From the NCBI GenBank assembly GCA_963817785.1, contig CAWFPL010000007.1, positions 248,001 to 312,000 of the forward strand: 64,000 bases of DNA, given 5' to 3'. The translations under genes and the position numbers were made by a program. The DNA comes from JAKALD01 sp963817785. Its GTDB lineage: Bacteria > Pseudomonadota > Gammaproteobacteria > Burkholderiales > SG8-39. Of the stretch, positions 1 through 7,112 are shown one piece after another. Under the pieces are notes generated by a model that saw only the letters and a list, made by a program, of their open reading frames with translations, made no database searches and was not told the DNA's origin. Position 1 is the first letter of the stretch. Each line of letters starts with the position of its first letter.

Positions 1-1
1 G

Positions 2-325
2 GGCCAGAGCGGCGCGCTCGGCGTGGCGGTGGACGTCTATCACGCCTGGTGGGATCCGAAGCTGGAGCAGCAGATCCTGCGTGCCGGGAAACGGCGCCTC
101 CACGCTTTTCACATCAGCGATTGGCTCGTGCCGACCCGGGACATGTTCAATGATCGAGGAATGATTGGCGACGGCGTCATCGACGTGCGCCGCATTCGCG
201 GATACATGGACGCGGCGGGATATGCCGGAATGCACGAGGTCGAGCTCTTCTCGACCCGCTGGGCGCGGCACGACCCCGATGAACTGATGAAGATCATCAA
301 GAGGCGGCACCAGCGATTTTGCTGA
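2..325 (+). CDS. Sugar phosphate isomerase/epimerase family protein, C-terminal part
   Basis: This is the last 107 codons of a gene that begins before the window; the frame is open from base 2 to a TGA at 323-325. The fragment ends in the signature of the xylose-isomerase-like TIM-barrel family: a histidine-containing strand (HISDW), then a GDGVID loop, then a VELFS strand near the end. These enzymes bind a divalent metal and isomerise or epimerise sugars or keto acids in the cytoplasm; the substrate cannot be told from this part. It may belong to the catabolic block to the right, but the LysR gene that follows is on the other strand. The family assignment is good, the function is open. Confidence 0.75.
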   Translation, partial: GQSGALGVAVDVYHAWWDPKLEQQILRAGKRRLHAFHISDWLVPTRDMFNDRGMIGDGVIDVRRIRGYMDAAGYAGMHEVELFSTRWARHDPDELMKIIKRRHQRFC

Positions 326-404
326 GTCGCCGACCGCCTGCAGCGGTGCGTCGGTTCCGACACGGCAAGCGATTGTCGCCCGGGCGTGCGACCGGCATAT
401 TGCC

Positions 405-1319
405 CTACTGCCGCTGCTCGAGCGACCTCGCGGCGCCGCGCAGGGACGCGAGCATGAGCTCCGCGCCCGGCGAGAGCGGACGGTCCGTGCGCCACATCGC
501 CCCGATCGGCCCCATGCGTAGCCCGGTGTTGAAGCGCAGGACCGCGATCGCCTTCTGTTCGGCGAAGTGCGCGGCGATCTGCCTCGAGAAGAAGCCAAGC
601 GTGTCGGTGCTCTGGATGACAGTCTTGTTCGAGACTATCGAGCTGGACTCGATGCAGTTCTGCGCCAGGGGCTGCCCGCGCTTGGCGAGGTAGGCCTCGA
701 AGGACTCGCTCATCGCCGATCCTGCGGGCGGGATGATCCATGGGTACTCGGCCAGCTGCTGCCACTTGATCGAGTGCCGGCCGGCGAGCGGGTGGCCGAT
801 CCGGCTCACGATTGCGACCGGGTCCTCTGCGAACAGAACCTCGACTGTAAGCGTGGAACCGAAGCGCGGCGACGGAACGTTGCCGACGATCGTGTCTAGC
901 CGGCCGAGCTGCAGATCGGGCAGCAGCGCATCGATCGTGCCTTCCTTGAGGAGGACGCCGATGCGCGGTGCGCGCCTCTTGAGCTCGACGATGCCGAGCG
1001 GGGCGAGTAGCGGCGCCGCGGCGGGCAGGACGCCGAGCGCGACGCTGCCGACCGTTCCATTCTTCAGCGCCTTGAGCTCGGTCGAGGCGCTCGACAGGTC
1101 GGCGACCACGGTGCGCGCGTGGCGGATCATGCAGTCGCCGTAGATCGTCGGCGCGATGCCGCGCGGGCCGCGGGTGAAGAGTTCGGCGTCGAGCGTGCGC
1201 TCGATGTCGCGCAGGGACTTCGAGACGGCAGGCGTCGTGACATTGAGCCGCTTGGCTGCACGCGCCAGGCTCCGGTGCTCGTCGAGCGCCAAAAGGAGCT
1301 GCAACTGCCTGTAATTCAT
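405..1319 (-). CDS. LysR-family transcriptional regulator
   Basis: A 304-residue protein of normal LysR length. Residues 1-60 form the winged helix-turn-helix (MNYRQLQ start, then AAKRLNVTTPAVSKSLRDIE), and the rest is the periplasmic-binding-protein-like effector domain. GTG 1328 and ATG 1325 would add a few residues, but family members usually begin at MNYRQL, so ATG 1319 is chosen. The gene is divergent from the Rieske dioxygenase operon, and the shared 184-bp gap holds a 26-bp near-perfect palindrome. It is the likely regulator of that operon, responding to the substrate or a pathway intermediate (inference). The closest named relatives are aromatic-catabolism regulators of the LysR family; the effector is unknown. 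Confidence 0.9.
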   Translation of the reverse strand: MNYRQLQLLLALDEHRSLARAAKRLNVTTPAVSKSLRDIERTLDAELFTRGPRGIAPTIYGDCMIRHARTVVADLSSASTELKALKNGTVGSVALGVLPAAAPLLAPLGIVELKRRAPRIGVLLKEGTIDALLPDLQLGRLDTIVGNVPSPRFGSTLTVEVLFAEDPVAIVSRIGHPLAGRHSIKWQQLAEYPWIIPPAGSAMSESFEAYLAKRGQPLAQNCIESSSIVSNKTVIQSTDTLGFFSRQIAAHFAEQKAIAVLRFNTGLRMGPIGAMWRTDRPLSPGAELMLASLRGAARSLEQRQ

Positions 1320-1347
1320 GGGCATCACCGCCGTACGGTACTCAAAG

Positions 1348-1373
1348 TAGGGTTAACCAATTGTTTAACCCTA
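1348..1373. promoter_or_regulatory. 26-bp palindromic operator candidate between LysR gene and dioxygenase operon
   Basis: The arms TAGGGTTAA and TTAACCCTA flank a CAATTG-like centre; 12 of 13 base pairs are symmetric. It lies 28 bp upstream of the LysR start and 130 bp upstream of the dioxygenase start. The position fits a LysR recognition site that controls both directions, although classical LysR boxes (T-N11-A) are less symmetric than this one. Confidence 0.6.
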
Positions 1374-1503
1374 GCGCATTTGAATTCACTAGACAATCCC
1401 GCGCGCGCCCAATAACAATAATGAAAACAAGAACTCTTCCGCGCGGCTTTATGTGGCGGAAGGCAGTGACGCACTGGGAAACGGGATATTCGGGAAGGTC
1501 AAC

Positions 1504-2748
1504 ATGACAGATATGAGCGCACCTCGCCGCTGGGAAGATCCGCCTAGGCTTCCGAGCACCCACTACGTGGACAGCCGCATTTACACCGATCCGGCGATCT
1601 TCGCCGAGGAGCAGGCGCGCATTTTCGCCGGAGAGTGGAAGCTCGTTTGCCACGAGAGCGAGCTACCGCAAACGGGCGACTACCGTGTCGTCAGCGTTGC
1701 CGGGCGATCGCTCGTCGTCGTGCGTGGAGAGAACGGAGAGGTCAGGTCGTTCTACAACACCTGCGCGCATCGCGGCGCAGAGCTTGTTCGCGACATGCGC
1801 GGCAATCTGGGGCGTGCCGGATTCCGCTGCTTCTATCACCTGTGGACCTACGACCTCAAGGGCCGCAATACCTGGATGACGCGGCCCGAGGGCTACGAGA
1901 GCTGCGGCCTGAAGAAAGAGGACTACGGCCTGCGCCCCGTGCGCACCGAGCGCGTCGCCGGCCTGGTCTTCGTCTCGCTCCGCGACGACGTCGAGCCGCT
2001 CGAGACCTACCTCGACGGCATGCTCGGCCGCATTAACGAGCATCTCGGCGCCGCCGAGTACGAGGTGATCCACCATCACTCGGCGGTGATCAACGCGAAC
2101 TGGAAGTTCTGGAACGAGAACAACACCGAGGTCTACCACGAGTTTCTGCACATCCTGAACCGCAAGACGATGGTGATGCAGCCGGGCTACCACAACCGGC
2201 GCTGGGCGTTGTATAGGAACGGACACGCTTCGCCCGACCAGGTGTACTCGAATTACGAGGCGGTCGGACTCGAGGCGCGCGAGGAGAATCTCCTCCCCGG
2301 CATACGCCCCAGCGGGCTACTCCCGCTCGCCGTTTTCCCCGACGTGCTTATCATTTTCCGCGCCACCATCCTGCGCATCGACACGATGACTCCCCTGTCG
2401 CCGGACCGCACCCTCGTCGAGTGGCGCGGGCTCGGGCTCAAGGGCGACAGCCCCGAGGTGCGCGCGATGCGCCTGCGGCAGCACAATCAAGTCTGGGGGC
2501 CAGCCGGGCGCAACCTTGCGGAGGACGTTGCCGCTGTCGAGTCCCAGCAGCGCAATGTCGCGAACGGAGCATCGCGCTACAACATCATCGCGCGCGAGGA
2601 GAATTTCGCCCCGCACGACGACTGCAACCTGCGTGCCTACTACCAGGAATGGGGCCGGCGCGTCGGGCGCTGGGCGCACAACGTGGACCTGCCGCGCCCC
2701 CCGGCGGCAGCGGAATCGGAGTCCACGCCGAGGGTCGCGCATGGCTGA
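1504..2748 (+). CDS. Aromatic-ring-hydroxylating dioxygenase, Rieske alpha subunit
   Basis: A 414-residue catalytic subunit of a Rieske non-heme iron oxygenase. The Rieske cluster ligands are C87-x-H89 and C109-x2-H112, separated by 19 residues instead of the usual 15-17, and the second motif reads CFYHLW rather than CPYHGW. The mononuclear iron is probably held by H212, H216 (in YHEFLH) and D341 (EDVAAVESQQ). ATG 1504 is preferred over an upstream in-frame start because GGAAGG lies just before it. The stop overlaps the beta-subunit start by 8 bases. The enzyme needs an electron-transfer partner (reductase, sometimes a ferredoxin), and none is encoded nearby. It should hydroxylate or demethylate an aromatic acid; the substrate is not readable. 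Confidence 0.92.
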   Translation: MTDMSAPRRWEDPPRLPSTHYVDSRIYTDPAIFAEEQARIFAGEWKLVCHESELPQTGDYRVVSVAGRSLVVVRGENGEVRSFYNTCAHRGAELVRDMRGNLGRAGFRCFYHLWTYDLKGRNTWMTRPEGYESCGLKKEDYGLRPVRTERVAGLVFVSLRDDVEPLETYLDGMLGRINEHLGAAEYEVIHHHSAVINANWKFWNENNTEVYHEFLHILNRKTMVMQPGYHNRRWALYRNGHASPDQVYSNYEAVGLEAREENLLPGIRPSGLLPLAVFPDVLIIFRATILRIDTMTPLSPDRTLVEWRGLGLKGDSPEVRAMRLRQHNQVWGPAGRNLAEDVAAVESQQRNVANGASRYNIIAREENFAPHDDCNLRAYYQEWGRRVGRWAHNVDLPRPPAAAESESTPRVAHG

Positions 2749-3211
2749 CCGTCATCCGCTGGAGGAGCGCGAGCTGGTGCGCGCGCTCGTAGCGCGCTCG
2801 GCGCGGCTGCTCGATCACGGACGCTGGAACGAGTTTGTCGACCTGTTCGCGCGCGAGGGTACCTATCTCCTGCAGGCGAGGAGCGACGAGACCGGCAACG
2901 ACATGACCTGGCTCGAGGCGAACCGCACCGAGCTGAGCACCCTGTTCAAGGAGTACCCCCAGCACGTACGGGACAAGGCGCACCGCACGCACCTGGTGGC
3001 GCCCGAGGAGATCGAGATCTCGCTGGGCGTTGCGAAGGCGCTCTCGACCTTCGCCGTGTTCCGCACGGACCTCGCCGGGCAGTCGGCGCTCTACGCCGTG
3101 GGGCACTACGAGGACGAGCTAGTCCTCGAGGGTGGCGCGTGGAAGCTGAGATGCCGCAAGGCGAGGGTAACAACGCGTCAGTTCACGACGCCGACGCCGA
3201 TGCCGCTGTAG
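2741..3211 (+). CDS. Aromatic-ring-hydroxylating dioxygenase beta subunit
   Basis: A 156-residue protein with the NTF2/SnoaL-like fold pattern of dioxygenase beta subunits: an N-terminal helix (ERELVRALVARSARLLDHGRW), the DLFAREGTYLL strand, and a C-terminal AVGHYEDELV and WKLRCRKARV pair. It normally packs against the alpha subunit to form an (alpha-beta)3 oxygenase and has no catalytic metal. ATG 2741 lies inside the end of the alpha gene (overlap ATGGCTGA), so the two are translationally coupled. The pairing confirms a two-component hydroxylating dioxygenase. Sixty bases later the transporter operon begins. Confidence 0.88.
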   Translation: MADRHPLEERELVRALVARSARLLDHGRWNEFVDLFAREGTYLLQARSDETGNDMTWLEANRTELSTLFKEYPQHVRDKAHRTHLVAPEEIEISLGVAKALSTFAVFRTDLAGQSALYAVGHYEDELVLEGGAWKLRCRKARVTTRQFTTPTPMPL

Positions 3212-3270
3212 CGACGGCGGTACAGGGGGCGCCGGGTTCATTGTTCGAAGTTCAACCGCAGGGGGCCAGG

Positions 3271-4287
3271 ATGAAATCGATATCGCGCGTCTTGACGTCG
3301 GTGCTGTTCGTAGCGGCATTCGCCGCGCTTCAGGCGGCCGCACCGGCCGCGCTCGCCGCCGACAAGGTGACATTCAAGCTCGACTTCTCGCCTGTCGGCT
3401 ACCACGCGCCGTTCTACGCCGGCGTCTCGCGCGGCGTTTACGCCAAGCACGGGCTCGACGTGGACATTATCCCAGGCAACGGCTCGTACCCCGCGGTTCT
3501 CGACGTTGCGAGCGGCAAGATCGACTTCGCCTTCGCCGACACGAGCGTGCTGGCGCTCGCGGCGCTCAAGGGGCTGCGCGACGTGAAGGTCGTCGCCATG
3601 GTCTTCGAGGCGACGCCGTACTCCGTGCTCTACCTCAAGAACAAGGGGATCTCGAAGCCCGCCGACCTCGCCGGCAAGACCGAGGCGAACTTCACCGGCA
3701 GCGGCGTCGGGCAGCTGTTTCAGGCCTTCGCGCGGATCAACGGCTTCAGCACCAGTGGCATAAAGGAGATCCTCAGCGCCCCGCCGACCTATCTCAACCC
3801 CCTGGTCGTCGGCCAGGCAGACTTCGCGCCCTCGACCGTCAACCAGACCGTCAACCTGCGCGGGCTGGCGAAACAGACGGGAAACGACCTCCAGGAGTTC
3901 CGCTTCATTGACTACGGCATCAACATCTACGGCGCAGCGATTCTCGCCAACACCAAGACCATTGCCGAGCACAGCGACGTGGTGAAGCGCTTCGTGCGCG
4001 CGTCCCTCGAATCCGTGCAATGGGCCGCGAGGCACCCAGAGGCGGCCGTCGCGGAGCTGCGCAAAACCAATCCCCAGCTCAAGAAGGATCGTGCGCTCGC
4101 CGAGCTGCGCTCAATCCTTCAGGTCTCGATCCCGCGCGGCGCCTCGGCCCGCGACCCGCTGCAGCTGGGCTGGGTCGACAAAGCGAAGATGACGCGCACG
4201 GTCGATCTCGTGCGCGAGTCCTACGGCCTGAAGCAGACGGTTGATCCGAGAGCGCTCTACACGAACGCCTACGTCGCCAAGCCGTGA
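3271..4287 (+). CDS. NitT/TauT-type ABC transporter substrate-binding protein (block 1)
   Basis: A 338-residue periplasmic protein of the NMT1/THI5/SsuA-like group. Residues 1-30 are a signal peptide ending AALAADK. The mature start carries the family pattern PVGYHAPFYAGVSRGVY followed by KHGLDV. ATG 3271 follows a GGGGGCCAGG ribosome-binding region; an earlier in-frame start at 3139 would place the signal peptide internally and is rejected. It binds the imported molecule and delivers it to the permease encoded next. Lying between the dioxygenase and later ring-processing enzymes, it probably takes up the aromatic substrate of this block (inference). Members of this family bind pyrimidines, sulfonates, nitrate, phthalate or riboflavin, so the ligand stays open. 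Confidence 0.9.
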   Translation: MKSISRVLTSVLFVAAFAALQAAAPAALAADKVTFKLDFSPVGYHAPFYAGVSRGVYAKHGLDVDIIPGNGSYPAVLDVASGKIDFAFADTSVLALAALKGLRDVKVVAMVFEATPYSVLYLKNKGISKPADLAGKTEANFTGSGVGQLFQAFARINGFSTSGIKEILSAPPTYLNPLVVGQADFAPSTVNQTVNLRGLAKQTGNDLQEFRFIDYGINIYGAAILANTKTIAEHSDVVKRFVRASLESVQWAARHPEAAVAELRKTNPQLKKDRALAELRSILQVSIPRGASARDPLQLGWVDKAKMTRTVDLVRESYGLKQTVDPRALYTNAYVAKP

Positions 4288-5051
4288 TGCCGCGCGTCGT
4301 CGTCCACTACGCGCCGGCGACGATTCTGGCCGTCGTCGTCCTGCTCGTGTGGCAGGCGCTGGTGCGGCTGTTCCACGTTCCGGAGATCATCCTACCGGCG
4401 CCGTCGCAGATCGCGGCTGCGCTCGTCGACCCAAGCGTCGACTGGCCGCACCACATCTGGGTCACCGGCGTGGAAGTCGTCATCGGCTTTGCCGTTGCGG
4501 TCGTTCTCGGCATCGCGATCGCGCTCGTGATCGTGATGTCGTCGTTCCTCGCGCGGGTGCTGCTGCCCTGGATCCTGCTCGCGCAGATCGCGCCGAAGAT
4601 CGCCTTCGCGCCGATCCTGTTTCTGGCCTTCGGCTACAACCAGCTGCCAACCATCCTGATCACGTTCCTGGTCGCCTTCTTTCCGATGGTGGTGAACACC
4701 GCGACCGGACTGTCGTCGCTCGACCCGCGCATGAAGGACCTGCTGCGCTCGTACCAGGCGAGCCGCTGGGACGTGCTGCGCAAGGCGCAGTTTCCGGCGG
4801 CGCTGCCTTACGTCTTCACCGGGCTCAAGGTCTCGTCCACGCTGGCGGTCATCGGCGCCAACGTTGCCGAGTTCGTCAGCGCCCGCGCGGGCCTCGGCTT
4901 TCTGATCATCAACGCCCAAGTCACCTTCAACGCGCCGCTCGCCTTCGCGGCCGCGGGCTACCTGATCCTGCTCGGCGTGCTGTTCTACGCGCTCGTCGCG
5001 ATTCTCGAGCGCGTAACCATGCCGTGGGCCGTGCCCCACCGCGCTGCCTGA
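4287..5051 (+). CDS. ABC transporter permease, NitT/TauT type (block 1)
   Basis: A 254-residue inner-membrane protein of the SsuC/TauC BPD_transp_1 family with about six hydrophobic helices. The cytoplasmic EAA-like coupling loop is visible at SRWDVLRKAQFPAALPYVFTGLK. ATG 4287 shares its first base with the stop of the binding-protein gene; a GTG three bases earlier is the alternative. A homodimer should form the pore and couple to the ATPase encoded 9 bp downstream. Order is binding protein, permease, ATPase, unlike the other three transporters in this window. Confidence 0.9.
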   Translation: MPRVVVHYAPATILAVVVLLVWQALVRLFHVPEIILPAPSQIAAALVDPSVDWPHHIWVTGVEVVIGFAVAVVLGIAIALVIVMSSFLARVLLPWILLAQIAPKIAFAPILFLAFGYNQLPTILITFLVAFFPMVVNTATGLSSLDPRMKDLLRSYQASRWDVLRKAQFPAALPYVFTGLKVSSTLAVIGANVAEFVSARAGLGFLIINAQVTFNAPLAFAAAGYLILLGVLFYALVAILERVTMPWAVPHRAA

Positions 5052-5060
5052 GTCGCCGCG

Positions 5061-5822
5061 GTGGCCGTCGTCTGCCTGTCCAATGTCGGCAAGCAATACC
5101 AGACCGCCGATGGCGTCACGATCGAGGCGCTGCGCGACATCCATCTTGCCGTCGAGCACGGAGAGTTCACCGCTGTCGTCGGCCCGAGCGGATGCGGCAA
5201 GTCGACACTGCTGCGCATCATCGCCGGGCTCGACCGCGCCAGTGCCGGCAGCGTGGAGATCGACGGCGCGCTGGTCGCGGGCCCGGTCGCGAGTGCCGGA
5301 GTAATGTTCCAGGACCCCTTGCTCATGGCTTGGCGCACTGCGCTCAACAACGTCCTGCTGCCGATAGAGGTGCTGCGGCGCAAGCGGGCGGCGTACCGCG
5401 AGCGCGCGCGGGAGCTCCTCGCGCTGGTGGGACTGCAGGGCTTCGAGCAACGCTATCCGCACGAGCTCTCCGGCGGTATGCAGCAGCGCGTGGCGCTGGC
5501 GCGAGCGCTGATCCACGACCCCGAACTGCTGCTGATGGACGAGCCGTTCGCCGCGCTCGACGAGATCACCCGCGAACAGATGGGCCTCGAGCTGCTGAGG
5601 ATATGGAACGAGACGGGCAAGACGGTGCTCTTCGTTACGCACTCGATCAGCGAGGCGGTGTTCCTCGCCGACCGGGTGCTCGTACTGTCGGCCAGGCCCG
5701 GGCTGCTGCGCGCGGAGATCCGTGTCGAGCTCCCGCGCCCACGCTCGGCCAAGGTGCGCGGTCTTCAGCGCTACACGGATCATTGCCAGCAGATCCGCGA
5801 ACAACTGGGCCTCATCGGCTAA
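5061..5822 (+). CDS. ABC transporter ATP-binding protein, NitT/TauT type (block 1)
   Basis: A 253-residue ATPase. Walker A GPSGCGKST is at 41-49, the Q-loop is MFQDPLLMAW, the signature LSGGMQQR at about 136-143, and Walker B LLLMDEPF at about 156-163, with the switch histidine in FVTHS. All catalytic elements are intact. It starts with GTG 5061, 9 bp after the permease stop, with no strong ribosome-binding site, so it may depend on coupling. It powers import through the preceding permease. It is the last intact gene of the transporter operon; a decayed fragment follows. Confidence 0.9.
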   Translation: MAVVCLSNVGKQYQTADGVTIEALRDIHLAVEHGEFTAVVGPSGCGKSTLLRIIAGLDRASAGSVEIDGALVAGPVASAGVMFQDPLLMAWRTALNNVLLPIEVLRRKRAAYRERARELLALVGLQGFEQRYPHELSGGMQQRVALARALIHDPELLLMDEPFAALDEITREQMGLELLRIWNETGKTVLFVTHSISEAVFLADRVLVLSARPGLLRAEIRVELPRPRSAKVRGLQRYTDHCQQIREQLGLIG

Positions 5823-5850
5823 ATCACTGGCTCCAACGGGAGGTAATCTC

Positions 5851-6177
5851 ATGAACTCACCGGCCGTAACTCAACGGAAGCACGAAGCGGCGGCGTTTGC
5901 GATCATCGCAGGATTTCACTTGGATCCGATCTGATTCGGCGTTGTCGTCGTAATCGTGGTCGAGCTCGGGCTTATCACACCGCCTGGCGGGGTCAACATA
6001 TTAATCGTTAAGACCCTGCCGCCGGGCGGCCTGTCGACCTCGAGAGCGTTCGGCAGCGTCCTCCCCTTCGTCGTCACGAACCTTCTGTGCCTGACGCTGG
6101 TGGTGCCCGCCCAGACGCTTTCGTTGTGGACTCCAAGTGTCATGAAAGGAACCACCTGTCCGGCAACTAGGAGCTGA
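5851..6177 (+). pseudogene. Decayed C-terminal fragment of a TRAP transporter large permease (DctM type)
   Basis: Read from ATG 5851, the frame gives about 11 unrelated residues, then GFHLDPI, a TGA at 5932-5934, then FGVVVV and ELGLITPP with INILIVKTL-like continuation, ending at a TGA (6175-6177). The LDPI-W-FG and E(L/I)GLITPP signatures belong to the C-terminal end of DctM/SiaM permeases, and the TGA sits exactly where the conserved tryptophan (TGG) is expected. The first ATG has a perfect GGAGG upstream, so the remnant looks like the start of one gene joined to the tail of another. It is non-functional as a transporter. It suggests that a TRAP importer once served this block before, or beside, the ABC system. 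Confidence 0.75.
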
Positions 6178-6179
6178 AC

Positions 6180-7112
6180 ATGCCGCGAGCGATCGATGTT
6201 GCGTACGTCGTATACCAGGTAACGGACCTGGATCGGATGGAGGAATTCCTGCGCGACTTCGGCCTTGCGACAGCGGCGCGGAACGCGGAGGCGCTATTTA
6301 TGCGCGGCACAGGTCCCGCGGCCTACATCCACGTAAGCGTGGCGGGCAGCGAGAACAGATTTGTCGGCGCGGCCCTTCGCATGGACTCGAGGAAGGACCT
6401 CGATGTGCTCGCATCGCTTCCGGGGTCCTCGGCTGTTGAAACGCTGAGCGCCCCTGGGGGCGGATTTAGGGTGCGCATGACGATGCCCGACGGGCTCCGG
6501 GTCGACGCCGTGTGGGGAATCGCGGAGGCGCCGCGCCTCGCCTTCCGCGCCCCCAACCCCTTCAACGCCGCGGAGGCGAAGACCCGCCGTAACGCCTCGC
6601 TGCGCCCGAAGCGCGAGCCCTGCGCGGCCATGCGCCTGGGGCATTTCGTGCTCCGCGTCACCAGCCACGATGCATCGCTCGCCTGGATGCGCGAGCGCTT
6701 CGGACTCGTTGCTGCGGACTTCATGAGCGTTCCCGGGGAGCCGGACAAGATCATCGGCACATTTCTCAGGTGTGATCGCGGGAACGAGTACGTGGACCAC
6801 CACTCGCTGCTGCTCGTCGAGGCGGACGAGCCGGGGGTGCACCACTGCTCGTTCGAGGTACAGGATCTGGACGCAATCATGGGCGCGCACGACTATCTGC
6901 TGGCGCGAGGCTATCGGCTCGACTGCGGGGTCGGCAGGCACCTGCTCGGCAGCCAGATATTCGATTACTGGCGGGACCCGTTCGGGTTCCGCGTTGAGCA
7001 CTATACCGACGGCGACATCGTCAACTCCGAGCACCGGCCGTCGACGTTCTCCGGTACCGCCGACCAGACGACCCAGTGGGGTGCGAATCCCCCGCGGGAG
7101 TTCTTCGAGTGA
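6180..7112 (+). CDS. VOC-family protein, probable extradiol-type ring-cleavage dioxygenase
   Basis: A 310-residue two-module vicinal-oxygen-chelate protein. The first module (about 5-120) is degenerate; the second (about 155-285) keeps candidate metal ligands in the usual places: H in MRLGHFVLRV, H in VHHCSFEVQD and E in FRVEHYTDGD. This layout is that of type I extradiol dioxygenases such as 2,3-dihydroxybiphenyl or catechol 2,3-dioxygenases. AGGAG lies 6 bases before ATG 6180. With a Rieske dioxygenase upstream and a FAH-like protein downstream, ring opening by meta cleavage is the natural reading (inference). A glyoxalase-type or non-cleaving VOC role is the alternative. Confidence 0.8.
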   Translation: MPRAIDVAYVVYQVTDLDRMEEFLRDFGLATAARNAEALFMRGTGPAAYIHVSVAGSENRFVGAALRMDSRKDLDVLASLPGSSAVETLSAPGGGFRVRMTMPDGLRVDAVWGIAEAPRLAFRAPNPFNAAEAKTRRNASLRPKREPCAAMRLGHFVLRVTSHDASLAWMRERFGLVAADFMSVPGEPDKIIGTFLRCDRGNEYVDHHSLLLVEADEPGVHHCSFEVQDLDAIMGAHDYLLARGYRLDCGVGRHLLGSQIFDYWRDPFGFRVEHYTDGDIVNSEHRPSTFSGTADQTTQWGANPPREFFE

